Source: Rhizopus arrhizus (lineage: Eukaryota; Mucoromycota; Mucoromycetes; Mucorales; Rhizopodaceae). From it: a stretch of DNA of 64,000 nucleotides. Under the pieces are notes generated by a model. That model saw nothing but the letters and a program-made list of their open reading frames with translations, searched no databases and was not told where the DNA came from. Positions within the stretch are counted from its first letter, which is position 1; the number at the start of each line of letters is the position of its first letter. The position numbers and the translations under genes are program-made. Where the stretch lies: positions 310,001-374,000 of the forward strand of contig JAKZZE010000025.1 in the NCBI GenBank assembly GCA_024220505.1, given 5' to 3'. This document shows, piece by piece, positions 34,615-46,040 of the stretch.

Positions 34615-35686
34615 ATGAGTTTCAGTGGTTGGAAGAAATATATCGAAGAAGGGGATTTAGTGATAGTTTATATGGTAAAGAAATCAGAATTGAAGTATTT
34701 AAAAAAGTAAGCTTACATATAACAAAAGTCAAAAGAGAACATGGTGCCTATTACCATAAAAAAAGATGGAGAGTTCAATAATCGCTTTGGTACTTATAAA
34801 CACAATGACATTATTGGAAAAGAATTTGGTTCAAAGGTAAACAAAGGAGAATGTGTAAATGTATGGATTTTAAATAAAAGAGTAGATGGTTTCGTCCAAT
34901 TACAAAGGTTTTGTTTATTTGCTTCACCCAACACCTGAATTATGGACACTCGTTTTGCCTCACCGCACACAAATCTTGTACATTGCCGATATCTCATTCA
35001 TCACGACTTCATTAGAGCTTAAGCCTGGCGTGAGTGTGATTGAATCAGGCACAGGATCTGGCTCATTTTCACACAGCATGGCACGTACGATCGCGCCTCA
35101 CGGCAAACTCTATTCGTTTGAATATCACCAAGAACGAGCCAGTTTGGCAGAGACGGAATTCAAAGAACACGGATTTGGACAAGTGATTCAGATGCATCAC
35201 CGTGATGTCTGTAAGGATGGTTTTGGATTGCAAAACACAGTAGATGCCGTCTTTCTTGATCTGCCCGCGCCGTGGGAGGCCGTTGCTTCGGCCAAGGAAG
35301 CCTTCAAACAGGATCGTACAGGCAAGATTTGTGGATTCAGTCCTTGTATCGAACAGGTGGCAAAGACAGTGTTGGCACTTGAAGAGAATGGGTTTATCGA
35401 CATCACGATGTATGAATGCCTTGTGAAGGAACATGGTGTGGTGCCTGTTCAAAAAGTAAGCTTTACAGATGTGGTCCAGGATGCTAAACAGAGAAAGGCC
35501 AATGGAAAACCTACAGCAGATTCAGTTGCGATCAAGCGAAAGTTAGGTAGAGATGAACCTGTGCCAACGCCTCAGGAAGTAGAAGATTCAATGAATTTAA
35601 TGTTGACATCAAGGACACCTGGTGAAACAAGAGGTCATACAAGTTATTTGACTTTTGCTACTTTCTTACCATCCATTGTTGCTTAG
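34615..35686 (+). CDS. TRM61: tRNA (adenine58-N1)-methyltransferase catalytic subunit TRM61
   Basis: Exons 34615-34674, 34738-34836 and 34886-35686 give 319 residues. The N-terminus (MSFSGWKKYIEEGDLVIVYM) and NRFGTYKHNDIIGKEFGSK match the family, as does LLHPTPELWTLVLPHRTQIL. The AdoMet site is ESGTGSGSFSH, with DAVFLDLPAPWEA forming the catalytic loop and GFSPCIEQV downstream; the end is GHTSYLTFAT. TRM61 with TRM6 makes m1A58 in the T-loop of tRNAs, including initiator tRNA. The first intron's acceptor (AG just before AACATGG at 34738) was chosen because it is the only one giving a phase-0 join into MVPITI. Confidence 0.95.
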
Positions 35687-35888
35687 AGAATATAAATAAA
35701 ACTGTACATTTTAATGAATAGATACCCATGTCAGTGTTTAATGTTTTATTCATGAACAACTTTTTGTGGTAAAAATGCAAAAAATAAAATGCCGCATCAA
35801 GTGTTATTGTTTTTAAATAAAAATCAATTTATTGTATAATCTGAATTCATGATAAGAATGAATGTAAGGGATGTGAGTATAAATCAGT

Positions 35889-36836
35889 TTATTGTCTTGA
35901 ACAACCTGTCTTGGCGGTGATTTCCTTAGGACAGGTAACTTCCTTGTAAGTCACACTTGGGTTATCAGCGTTCTTGAACCAGTTGAATCTCCAATGACAA
36001 CCAGCTTGGAGTTGGGGAGGAAGACTAGAGCATTCAGATGCAGAAGAAATACCACCGTATCTCTTGCCCCAACCGTCTTTGGGAGCACCCCATTGGTTGG
36101 AGCAACCATTGAAAATACCAACACCACCACCGGGCGATTGCAAGTCAAAGTGATTGGCCTCAGGATAAACACCAGTGTTAGTGACTTGGACAACCATCTT
36201 CTTACCAGCAACAGCGGTAGAAGTGAAAGTAAGTTCGTAACAAGAACAGCACAAGCGAGATTCATCACTACCACCCATGACAGCAGCAGCGAAACCGTAG
36301 GCGAGATTGTCATTTACAGCCCAAGGTTGGTTGTCGTTACACATGTAACTGCTACCACCGTTACAAACACTTAGGACATTGCTGTCACTAAGGACAGTGA
36401 CACCATCTTTCTTACAGGACTTGACAGGAGAACTGACTTTGGCCCTACCGGGCCAGCTACAGGAGGCCTTACAGCAATCCCAATATTGAGTGGTGGCAGC
36501 AGTACCAGAGGCACCACCAGAGACAACGGAGTATTTGCCGCTGGAGCTAGAGCTAGTCTTCTTAGCGGGAGCAGTAGTGGTCTTTTTATGAGCAGCGGTA
36601 GTAGTCTTTTTGTGACCACTTTTAGAAGGTTTATGGTCACTGCTTCCAGAGGAAAGACATTGAGAGTAGTAATCGTTGCTTACTTTACAGGTGGAGCCAG
36701 ATTCGCAACAAGTAGGGCCGTTCCAGTTCTTACCACCACATTGACCATACAACTTGCTACATTCAGCAGCAGAGGCCATTTCAGTACCGAGAGCGAGAGC
36801 CAAGAGAGCGGAAGAGGCAATAGTAATAAACTTCAT
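35889..36836 (-). CDS. GH45 endoglucanase with N-terminal CBM1
   Basis: A single intronless exon of 315 residues. A signal peptide ([17 protein letters not shown], cleavage near ASA-AE) is followed by a family 1 cellulose-binding module ([15 protein letters not shown] with the aromatic DYYSQCL end), a K/T/S-rich linker with HKKTTT repeats, and a GH45 catalytic domain. Catalytic aspartates are visible in [14 protein letters not shown] and NHFDL, with the many cysteines expected. It is a secreted beta-1,4-endoglucanase. The order CBM1-linker-GH45 is that of the Rhizopus RCE enzymes, thought in the literature to have been gained from other fungi. The lack of introns and the codon use, rich in C-ending codons, set it apart from its neighbours. 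The upstream ATG-like codons (to 36929) lie in the 5' UTR. Confidence 0.96.
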   Translation of the reverse strand: MKFITIASSALLALALGTEMASAAECSKLYGQCGGKNWNGPTCCESGSTCKVSNDYYSQCLSSGSSDHKPSKSGHKKTTTAAHKKTTTAPAKKTSSSSSGKYSVVSGGASGTAATTQYWDCCKASCSWPGRAKVSSPVKSCKKDGVTVLSDSNVLSVCNGGSSYMCNDNQPWAVNDNLAYGFAAAVMGGSDESRLCCSCYELTFTSTAVAGKKMVVQVTNTGVYPEANHFDLQSPGGGVGIFNGCSNQWGAPKDGWGKRYGGISSASECSSLPPQLQAGCHWRFNWFKNADNPSVTYKEVTCPKEITAKTGCSRQ

Positions 36837-36903
36837 TTCAATATGTAAAAAGAATGGGAAGGGGAGTGTGTTATTGGAACATATTTGAAGAAATAATGAT
36901 GTC

Positions 36904-36911
36904 CTTTTATA
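36904..36911 (-). promoter_or_regulatory. TATA box (TATAAAAG) of the endoglucanase gene
   Basis: Read on the minus strand, TATAAAAG lies about 68 bases ahead of the endoglucanase ATG at 36836, with a CT-rich leader between them. Confidence 0.6.
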
Positions 36912-38639
36912 TGAAAGCAAAAAGTACAATGTCTTACCAGAAATAAAATTTCATAATTTAATTGAATTGATATTTAGATGTTCTCTAATTTTAGCGATTG
37001 TTTTCCGATTATAAGCAAAAAGGTCAGCATGGTGTCGTACGGATTTCAATAGGGATCCTATTTACGAAATTTTGAATGAGCATGTTAACGGTAGGAGATC
37101 TACGTTTTTTATGTGCTACATTTGTTCAATTTACACTTAAAACTTAATTGACGCGATAATGCTTTATAATATAATAAAGGATGATAGAAATGAAGAATAG
37201 AAAGAAAAAATGAAAGTCGCTTTTATATAATTTGACATTAAGACCTACTTGTTCAGCAATCAAGTAACAAGCATTTATATATAATGATTTAAGGCTCATT
37301 ACACTTTGTGTAGTCAACTTCAATTATTTAATATTCCCTCTCTTTTTTTCACGAAACGAGCGAAATCCAACAATGAGGGCAGCTTACAATACTTTTCTTC
37401 ATTTTCTTCTTTCAATTGCATCCAATGCAACAGAAAGCAAAGTTTTTGAAGAGAAAATATGCTACCATCTCCAAAAGCTGCTATTTTTGTTGAAAACAAC
37501 GGGATGCTTTCCTTTTTTCCTTCGGCGTGCCATACCGTACCTTCCTTTAAATAAATGTACCCAATGTAGAGTACTGTGTAACTATTATTTTTATAAAATG
37601 ATCAATGTAATTTCACATAAATTAATTAAAGTATGACAGCCAGTGTATTAAACAATGACATCTCTTTTTATTGTGTATCTTTACCAAAGCAAATGTGCTA
37701 TTCCCGCTGATTCCCAATTGTTTGAGTGAATATTTATGTGAAATAACAAGATGAGTGGTGATCATGCTATACCTTGCTTTTTTTTTTGGCAATTGAACAA
37801 ATGCAAAAAGCCCAAATACAGTTTCTCATTTTATAGACACAAAAAATATATACTTTATCTTTATTAAGTTTTTCCTTGTTTTGTAACAACTTATTTGAAT
37901 AATATCACAGTGTATCTTATCTGTTTAAATCAAGTTTAGTGTAGATCAAAAAAGGGCCTAAAATGCTTTAAACTTCCAGAACTTAAACGATTGAGGGCTC
38001 TTAATAAATTTGTTGTAATTTGTATCGTATCACGCTTGCTTGCTGTAGTCAATCCTTCGGGAAAGCTAAGAGCAAAAGGGTCGTGCTTATGTAACAAGCA
38101 TGCTCGGGTCTACCAACGATCATATAAAGCGCTTAAAAATAAAAAAGTAGAAGATGCTTTTTTTAATAAAGAAAAGTACTTAGATCTTGCTGTAGACATA
38201 TATTTTTTTCAAGTAAATGTTAAAAAAGATTTTTTATTTTTTCCCATGTTAATAAATCTAATATCTTACTTTATGTCTATTTCGTCTTCATTTTTGAAAG
38301 TTCTATAACATGATTTGTACATAGTCATTGATGTGATATTGCGCATATATTTGAGTAACCATTTTTAACTGTTTTACGTTCTGCTTGAGGCTAAAAGGCT
38401 TTAATCAATATAATTTTGGTTGTGCAAACATATATAGTTTGTACCTGCCGATATTAAATAACTACAAACCCTTTTTTATATTGATCGATTTGAAAAACCA
38501 AAAGCCTTCAGGATCAATAAACTATTCGTTCGAAATTTTCTTCTGGAACCAAATACAGAGTTAAATAGTATTTCTACCTTAATCTAAGCTTGACTTAAGA
38601 GAGCAATTGAAGGAACCAGAAAAAAAAAAAGTAACGAAG
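36912..38639. other. Intergenic, two weak open frames
   Basis: AT-rich. A plus-strand frame at 37373-37636 (87 codons, ATG start, TATATATA-like sequence about 95 bases upstream) and another at 37991-38308 (105 codons, no ATG at its start) have no family features. The first could be a small lineage-specific gene; I cannot support it further. The right end carries the left copy of the LINE target-site duplication. Confidence 0.4.
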
Positions 38640-38653
38640 CGTATTTCTAGTAC
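38640..38653 (+). repeat. Left copy of 14-bp target-site duplication
   Basis: CGTATTTCTAGTAC, identical to 40677-40690. The two copies bracket the LINE fragment exactly; bases outside them do not match. Confidence 0.92.
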
Positions 38654-40676
38654 TCCTCTACAACCAGCCCTTGCACCTATACTGCTGTTTCTGTTTTAGC
38701 TATGCTGGACATGGTGTTACACGCCTGCTGACTGGCGTTTGGCCCAAGTAATACCAATTTACAAGAAAGGTGACACGGCTGAACCTGGCAATCATAGACC
38801 TATTAGCCTCGCGTCCGTCTTCCGAAAGCTGTTAGAGCGTAGTATTCACCACTTTCTGATAGATCACAGCCCTCCTTTAGACATAGTCTAAGGCAAATTT
38901 CGCGAATCTAGAGGATCTTTAGACCAAGCCCTTTGCCTAGCAGAGATATGTAACATTCTCCGTCGCCACCATCGCATAACCCCAGTACTAGTATTCTTGT
39001 ACATCAAGTCAGCATATGACACTGAGGATTGCCGCCAAATATGGCACATGTTAGAAAAAACAGCACCTGCGGCGCTCATTAGCCTACTACGGAACTTATT
39101 TGACGAGGTCCAAATAGAAGTACTACTCAACAATACAACATCTACACGCTTCTCGCCAGTCACCGGTGTCCTACAAGGGTCAATCCTCTCTCCGTTTTTG
39201 TATTCTATATACATCAACGAGTAACCTCGCCTTCTGCGCCTACAGCCTATAATCGCGGATATTTCCCCTACCGAATTTATTCTTCGGTTGAACTGCCTCC
39301 TCTATGCTGACGATGTAGTTCTCATAGCTGCTAAAACCGGCATGCCAAGCCTCCTCAAGTCTTGCGAAGATCATAGTTACAAGCTTGGGTACCGATGGAA
39401 CCCAAGTAAATGTGTTATACTAGATCCAACGCAACCGTCTTCAAGTTACACTCTCTATGGCGAGCCAATTCCAAAGCAACCTTCATTTCCCTACCTCGGA
39501 ATTCCCTTTCGCCCTAGTGGCTATCTCGATACTGTTGCATTGGTCAATCAAAACAAGACCAAAGCCCTTGCCACTATGAACCAACTCTCAGCTATTGGTG
39601 TTCACCCTAAAGGCTTTTCTCCTCTCCTTGATACCCACTTTTACACTCATATTGTTCGTGCTCAACTGGAATACGGCCTGGCCATTACCAAGATCACCAC
39701 ATTTCTTAGCAAAAAACTGGAAGATGCCCAAAACGTCTGTTTGCGTCGGATTTTCGGTGGCTCTCACACATCTTCCACCGCAGTAATGCTGCATATGTCG
39801 AAGCTACCAACCATGCAGGAATGTGCTTATGTTCTACAATTTCAGTTCCTTCTACGTTCCCTTACTCTTCCCGAAGATGCTCTCTTACACCATCTCCTTC
39901 CACATATACGCCAGCCCCGAAGCCACTCCCAATGGTACAGACTCTCTAGGTCTCTCATTTGGAAGAAATGCCTCCTCGACCCAGAGTCCCTGGATCATCG
40001 CTCTTTAAAGTCGGTACAACGAGACTACCGTCAAGGCAACCTAGATAATAAACGTTCCACGCATGCCTCCGTTCTCCTTCAACACTGCCGCCCAAATATC
40101 TCTCTCGACCCTGTCCTATGGCTACCTATGTCCAAGTCTGAAAGAAGTCGTTGCATACGTTGGCGTCTTGGATGGCTCCCTGGTGATCGATGCAAAGCCT
40201 GCCCTCGGCACCCTGGCCAACCCTTCACAAAAGCCCATACCACTCATTGTCTCCAGATGCACCGTAGACTCATGATGCCCGAAACCATCTCTGACCCATT
40301 GTCCTTCCTTTTAAATATGCTACCTACCAAGAAACCTCGCTCTCCTAACACAATACTCTCGTGGACCATTCGCTGGCCAAGTATATGCAGAATCCTATAT
40401 GAGCTCGATTACCTATATCACGCTAAGATCCCACCTACTCCGCCCACTCACCTTGGGCAAAGGCTCTTAGAATGGCTACCCTCTTTCCCTTCTCACTAGT
40501 GTGTTTTACACTTGATCCCATTCACTTTTTCCAAAGCATTTTTACCCTTGATCCCAAAAGGGTTTTTTAGTCACTAATATCCTTCCTTCATGAACTGCCT
40601 CGGGCGGAAAAGATGTAATATTACAATCGTGCGCCCAATAGAGGTTTAATTATTTATAAATAAAAATCTGTTTAAT
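38654..40676 (+). mobile_element. 5'-truncated non-LTR retrotransposon (LINE)
   Basis: A 2,023-bp insertion flanked by a perfect 14-bp target-site duplication (38640-38653 and 40677-40690). It holds the 3' two thirds of a LINE reverse-transcriptase ORF, a short 3' region with CTTGATCCCA-type repeats around 40511-40557, and an AT-rich 3' end (ATAAATAAAAATCTG...) rather than a pure poly(A). The start in mid-ORF is the usual result of incomplete target-primed reverse transcription. Its base composition (many C-rich codons) is clearly less AT-rich than the host DNA around it. Confidence 0.92.
38658..40499 (+). pseudogene. LINE reverse transcriptase, disrupted
   Basis: A single frame covers the whole stretch, with in-frame stops at about 38697-38699, 38889-38891 and 39222-39224. 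Recognisable parts in order: VIPIYKKGD and NHRPISL (RT motifs 1-2), FLYIKSAYDT where the first catalytic Asp has become Tyr, GVLQGSILSP, and an intact YADD motif (about 39303). The thumb and C-terminal region from 39288 to 40499 is uninterrupted for 403 codons. It ends with a Cys/His cluster (CKACPRHPG ... HTTHCLQMH), a zinc-knuckle-like region common at LINE C-termini. The lost Asp and three stops make the copy inactive. Confidence 0.92.
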
Positions 40677-40690
40677 CGTATTTCTAGTAC
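40677..40690 (+). repeat. Right copy of 14-bp target-site duplication
   Basis: CGTATTTCTAGTAC, identical to 38640-38653, directly after the AT-rich 3' end of the LINE. Confidence 0.92.
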
Positions 40691-41156
40691 ATGAATTTAG
40701 AAGGTGCAACTTGCTTTCATGAAAAAACAAAAAAATAAATATAATATTTTGCTGATATGTTTACATAAGTAAGCTAATATATTACAGAGATATTATAAAT
40801 ATATTTTAAGCAGCTACTCTGCTTGGATAGCTTTGTTTATTTTACATGCTTTTATCCTATCAATTTGTTTAATTTTTGTCTCAACCCTTAACTTTTTTTT
40901 TTTTTTTTTTTTGGCAAGCTAATATCTAGCATTGACAATTCTTTCGTTTTTTACAAACCAAATACGACTCAATGGCAATGAGAAAAAATAATAATCACCC
41001 AATTTACAAATTTAAATCCTTATATTAGAAAGTAATAGACACTGATAAATAGAATGAGGTCTTGAGACTATATCAATATTCATGCATGTATCACATTATA
41101 TATTTTAAAGTTTTAGGTTTTTATTATTCTATTGTATTAAAGCACTGCTTTTTTTT
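40691..41156. other. Intergenic, nothing recognised
   Basis: Very AT-rich, with a T run at about 40891-40911. No open frame of note. It is the 3' flank of the N/S-rich gene. Confidence 0.4.
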
Positions 41157-42123
41157 TTATGCAAGACGAACTGGGAGACTAGCTCTGTTATCGTTTGGTA
41201 AATAGGCCAATTGAAGGCAGCCTACTTGACTGACAGCAAAATCAAGAGCATAATAACATAATCCTTGAAAGGGCAAGACAAGAACAGGTAATTGGCCAGC
41301 ACAGAGATGAGAATCAATAAGATAGAGAATGTCTGGATTATGAGAGTAAACATGATTTGTTATCTTTTGCTGGTTGATAGCATCAAATCGGACCCAGTAT
41401 GCCATGAAGGGTGTACGAAAGGCCCAGACTCCTTGAGCTGCGTTATTTTGTGGGTGAAAAGGGGAGGGTGATGATGATGCGGATGAACTGTTGGCAGGAG
41501 ACAAAATAGGCGTGGGTGGACCACTGCTAATGATAGTTGCACTACGGTGGGATTCGTAATTTGAAATTGTATTGTTTGCTTGTTGCTTTTTAAATAAAAA
41601 TGAAAATGGCCACTTTTTCTTTTTTTGAGTCGTGTTATTATTTTTGGTTACATTCTCTGGTGCATTACTGCTATTGATGTTACTACCATTATTACTGTTA
41701 CTGCTATCATCACTGATGTTAACAATAGATTCTTTTAAACTCTCTTGTGTCTTTGGAGACTCTGGTTCGATTATTGGATTATTTTCATAAACAACTTTAG
41801 CTAGTTTACTATTGATGATAGCATTTTTTGCTGCAAGTAACTCGAGTTCATTCATGGGTTCACCATCCAAATGTTCATTACAAGTTGGATCAATGTCTTC
41901 TATTTCCTCGATTATATCTTTGCCATTCCAATCATATTGCTATCTATACATGTTAATATTCAATATCTCAAAGTAATTTTCTTTTCTTTTTACTTGCATA
42001 ATAATTTGTTCCTGTTGAAGATGGTTTCTTGAGGGTTGGCTTTATATATTTGTTGGCCTGTGTTTGATTATATTCATTTGGACCATAGTAATAATAGTAG
42101 TGATTATTATGATAATATGACAT
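41157..42123 (-). CDS. Unrecognised protein with Tyr-rich start, N/S-rich middle and conserved-looking C-terminal domain
   Basis: Exons 42123-41998 and 41939-41157 give 302 residues. The first exon is Tyr/His/Asn-rich (MSYYHNNHYYYYYGPNEYNQ). The intron has a GC donor (TAT|GCAAGT at 41997): the nearby GTAAAA donor breaks the frame, while the GC donor joins in phase 0. The middle is Asn/Ser-rich low complexity with a basic patch (QKKKKWPFSFLFKK). The last 90 residues look folded (GVWAFRTPFMAYWVRFD, then PVLVLPFQGLCYYALDFAV, LAYLPNDNRASLPVRL), hydrophobic and aromatic-rich. I recognise no family. It has no signal peptide or clear membrane helix. Confidence 0.65.
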
Positions 42124-43970
42124 GGTTGAAACAAAAATAAAAAGAGAACAAAGAAAAAAAAAAAAAAAAAACTTGACAACAATCTTGTTATGCAAACAAA
42201 TCATTCACTGAACACCAAACATTAAACTACCGAATTTATCGTCCGATAGTTTGATAATCTTGTTAAAGAATAGGAATACTTTATTGGTGTGTGTTTGTGT
42301 ATTGTTTGTATAACAAGTTTTATTTTTAGTTTTCTTTTAAATCCTAATCTAACTCTATTAGCACATTTCATTTTATGTATTCAAAGAAGGAAACACTTGT
42401 GGCAAATAGGGCATTGATTTTGAACAAGATAAAACAGCACTTGGTGACTGAAATTTATTGGCATCTTGCAAGTCCGATATAGAATCATGGTCGGCTTACT
42501 GACAATTAAGGAGAAAGTTTAAGGTGCCAAAGAAAAAGGATGTTACTCTGGCTTTCTTTTCTAAACATTTTGACCGATTCAAGCTTCTGTTCTCATCCAA
42601 ATCAATAGACGGTAGACATCAACTGCTTTCATTCTTATTTTGCCAAGGTGATTGGATGTAAATACATGATTGATTCACTTTTCTTTTGGCCTTATTACAG
42701 TGATCATCGTCCAATGGCTTTTCCACTGTAGTCTTTGTTAGTTCATTGTGATGATCAGACAGGATTTGCTTCCAAAGTAGGTGCCATTGCCTTTTTTTAA
42801 TCTGATCCTTTTATTATAAAGATGATTATCGTGGTTTGGTACGATGCTGGATTACAAAGACATCTGTGATCATCGAACACCGCAATCCCTGCCTATGGCT
42901 ACATGTATTGAGTTGAAGTTGGATGGTTGTACCAAGTTTTTATTAAAAATGTCTATCGTCATCAGTGGCTTTTAAGGTGCAACACAGCTTGCGGTGAAAG
43001 GATAGGCCATCTGTAGGGATAAATTGGAAGGCAAATCGATTTGGATTGGAAGAAGCATCAAGCAAATTATCCAAAGCACAATAAACAATTGAATATTGAT
43101 TAGCGACATGAAACATCATATGTTATTTTACATTTATAAGCTTATAAAAATATATATGAAAAGAAAGGTATAACAAAACTGCTTGTACAAACATTATTTG
43201 AAACTGACTTTTTTTTTTTTTTTTTTTTTTTTTTGTGACAATAACAATACTAAATGAATAGTATGGCTTGCTTATTCTTTCTTGTCTTTATTACATCTTT
43301 TCATTCGTATAATAAACCAAGCATTACGTCACTGTCTCTCTTTCTCCCTTTAGAAACCGTCAATAATGGCTTAGGCTGAGGTTTCCCGAGAATAGCTTCA
43401 TTATGAACCTTTATGTTCATTTGGGTCAAGAGTACAAAGCCAACGTGTTGAAATGGACATACAAGAATAAAAATAAAAAACAATGGGCTTTTTTCCATGT
43501 GTAACCAATCCTAGTAGTAACTAGATAACTTTTTACAAAATTATCTTCATTTTCCAAAAACCTAGTCTTTCGAAACTTTGCTCAATACAAACAGCAGCCG
43601 AAATACTAATAAGAAAAGAGAATCCAAACTTTGGAATGCATAAAACAGTAAAGATGAGTGTGGCGCTGCTCTTAAACTCTTGGTACTTTAAAATTCAATC
43701 TCGTACTACTTTTTATGTGGCAATATTTACATGTAAAAAATTCTTATTACAGGATCAATTCCGATGTATATCTTTTTATTTACATCGAAAAGCGCGTAGT
43801 AAACAATATGGATTAAACATACGTATTACTCTGTAAAAGGCTTAGTGGAATATAGAGTAGATTAAAATAGAAAAATACCCATGTACGTGTAAGCTGTATA
43901 GCCATACGCGATAAACAGAAAATAAAGAGAATAGGAAAAGGATTTGTTCTTTATTTGATATACAATGAAT
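42124..43970. other. Intergenic, possible decayed sequence
   Basis: An A run at 42152-42170 and a T run at 43210-43234. The part from about 42360 to 43090 is less AT-rich and has broken open pieces on the plus strand (for example WLYQVFIKNVYRHQWLLRC near 42930), which suggests decayed coding or transposon DNA. I could not assign it. A 66-codon frame at 43636-43836 has no support. Confidence 0.35.
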
Positions 43971-44348
43971 TTAAGCAACGAGATTTGCAAGGTTGTTTTC
44001 AATAGCGCCAGGGTTAGCACCAACAATATCAGAGACCTTTATACCATCATTTAAAAAGAAAAGGGTAGGCATAGCACGAACAGAGTATTCTTGAGCAATA
44101 TCCTAATAAAAAAAGGGGTTAATTATCCAGGACTCATATACACATACACTATAACTTACAGAAAATTCATCGACATCAACTTTGACAAAGACAACGTTGT
44201 CGTATTGAACAGAGAGTCTTTCTAAAATAGGAGTGATCATTCTACAGGGACCACACCAGGTAGCAGTGAAATCAATAACAACATACTTGTTGCTGCTAAT
44301 GATTTGCTTCAAGTCATCAGCGTTTTTGGGAACAGTGAAACCAGGCAT
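43971..44348 (-). CDS. TRX: Thioredoxin
   Basis: Exons 44348-44160 and 44102-43971 give 106 residues. The active site WCGPC is at residues 31-35, preceded by VVIDFTAT and followed by PILERL; VFVKVDVDE and the cis-proline segment RAMPTLFF complete the fold. It is a cytosolic-type thioredoxin (no targeting extension) that reduces disulphides with electrons from thioredoxin reductase, serving peroxiredoxins and ribonucleotide reductase. One intron follows FS of the VDEFS segment. A TATA box lies upstream. Confidence 0.97.
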
Positions 44349-44748
44349 ATTTATTAAATGAGATATGAAAGAAAAGAAAAAAAAAGTGTATAATTTTGAA
44401 AAATTATTTTAAGCAGAGGGTATTTATACTCCTACAGAGTTTGTGTGATGGGTTATTATTAATAATCGTTTTTATTGGATGACCGATAGCTTAGTAATTC
44501 AAAGTCCATCTTGCTTATTAAAAGACAATGGTAGAATATGATTTCAGAATTGCTTATTGATCTCTCCCCCAATCGATAGAATATGAGAGAAAATGATGAT
44601 ACATGCTTCTATTATTAATGCGTTTTATGACCATCAAGTGGTTTCTAGGTGTTTACACAGTGACAAAGATAAACATTCTATTTGAAACAAAACTCTGCGC
44701 ATTTTCTCCGTCTTGACAAGATTTAGTCCAATGAAAACAGAGTATTTA
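44349..44748. other. Promoter region of thioredoxin; nothing else seen
   Basis: Contains the TATA box at 44421-44428 and AT-rich DNA up to the end of SED5. No open frame of note. Confidence 0.45.
44421..44428 (-). promoter_or_regulatory. TATA box (TATAAATA) of the thioredoxin gene
   Basis: On the minus strand, about 73 bases ahead of the thioredoxin ATG at 44348, followed by an A-rich leader. Confidence 0.6.
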
Positions 44749-45988
44749 TTACATAATAAAAGTGAATAACAAAAAGAAGAAGACGATTGTAACAAATATT
44801 TTTATAATCAACCATCTATTTGAGCTTATGCTAGTATAATATTTTAATAGCTCTCTTTGTGCTCCCATCACATTCATTTCAATATCGTCCGTATTTTGAT
44901 CAATTCTATAAAATGTGAATACATGAACGTCCATCATCCCACTCTACTCACCTTTGAATCGTCTCTCTTTGTTCTGCAACCATCGTAGCCAGCTGCTGAA
45001 ATATACTTCCCAACTCGGCTATGGTACTCTCAATGCTTTCAATAGCAGTCGACCTGTGATCAATATATCTATCTTGCTCCATCACCATCAATTGTTCTTG
45101 CTGCTGCTGCTGGCTAATCATCGGTATACCTAATGATAAAGTAGATTCCTGCTGATCTTCTTCAACTACTTGGGTTGGTGGTGGTGGTGAACCTCTCTTT
45201 CTAGATTTCAACAAGGGCGAATTGGCTATCATCACAAGATTATTAGTTGTTCTTTCTTTTGTTCACTGCTTACCAAATGAAGAAGATGAATGACTCGATG
45301 CTTGCTCTGTTGTAGAAAATAAAAATTGATCCCTTTTGTCTTTGGACATTTTCATGTTCTACAAATGTAAGACACACATCATCATTCACATGTATTTTAC
45401 CTCTGTTCTAATTTCTAATACATCTTTAAAGCTCATGGAAGTGTCTGCCAATTTACTTTGTAAGGCAACTACTACATTTGAGGTATGCTCACTTGCTTGC
45501 TTTGAAGATTGTTTTTGGTGTTTGGTATAGTCTTGAAGCATTGCGATTTGTTTATTTAATTTTGCAATGTCTTGTTTGATGATAAATGTTAGTTCCTATA
45601 GGTCTGCGTATTGAGTACATTTGCTAAAGTATAGGCTTCAAATTTACACTAATTTCAACTGGCTTATCATCGAATAATGTCTTTCTCTTGGCCACTAATT
45701 AAATGTGAGTTTTTTTTTGTTCATCTTTTTCTTTCTTTTCTTACATTTGGTTAGTTTGTCTAGTTTACTTGCTGTATTTGTGATTTGTCTACCAATTTCT
45801 GCTGCCATCAATGAAAATTCAGAACGAGGGTTGCCTCTTTTAGAGTGTTTTAGTTCTGGAGATGATGATAAGAGTGCCCTCTTTTCTAAAAGGTTGTTGG
45901 GTGTACTACTTCTTAAACGTTTTCTTTCGCATAAAGAGTGAAATTCATTTGTTCTATCTTTAAATGTTGATATGGTCATCATTGCCAT
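44749..45988 (-). CDS. SED5: Golgi t-SNARE syntaxin 5 (SED5)
   Basis: Six exons, 45988-45745, 45694-45648, 45595-45401, 45358-45274, 45225-44952 and 44905-44749, give about 333 residues. The N-terminus has the FKDRTNEFHSL motif that binds the SM protein Sly1 in Sed5. Helices with AAEIGRQITNTASKL, KRKTLFDD and ELTFIIKQDIAKLN correspond to the Habc bundle. After a polar linker with PPPPT and a Q run comes the Qa SNARE motif (IAELGSIFQQLATMVAEQRE, IDQNTDDIEMNV) and a single C-terminal membrane anchor (IIKIFVTIVFFFLLF). It works in ER-to-Golgi and intra-Golgi fusion. MAMMTIS is taken as the start; inner Met codons are possible. Confidence 0.92.
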
Positions 45989-46006
45989 TATGGAAAGAGT
46001 TACAAG

Positions 46007-46040
<34 letters not shown>

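Noticed and set aside
37991..38308. 105-codon plus-strand frame
   Set aside because: No ATG at its start, AT-driven composition and no similarity to a family.
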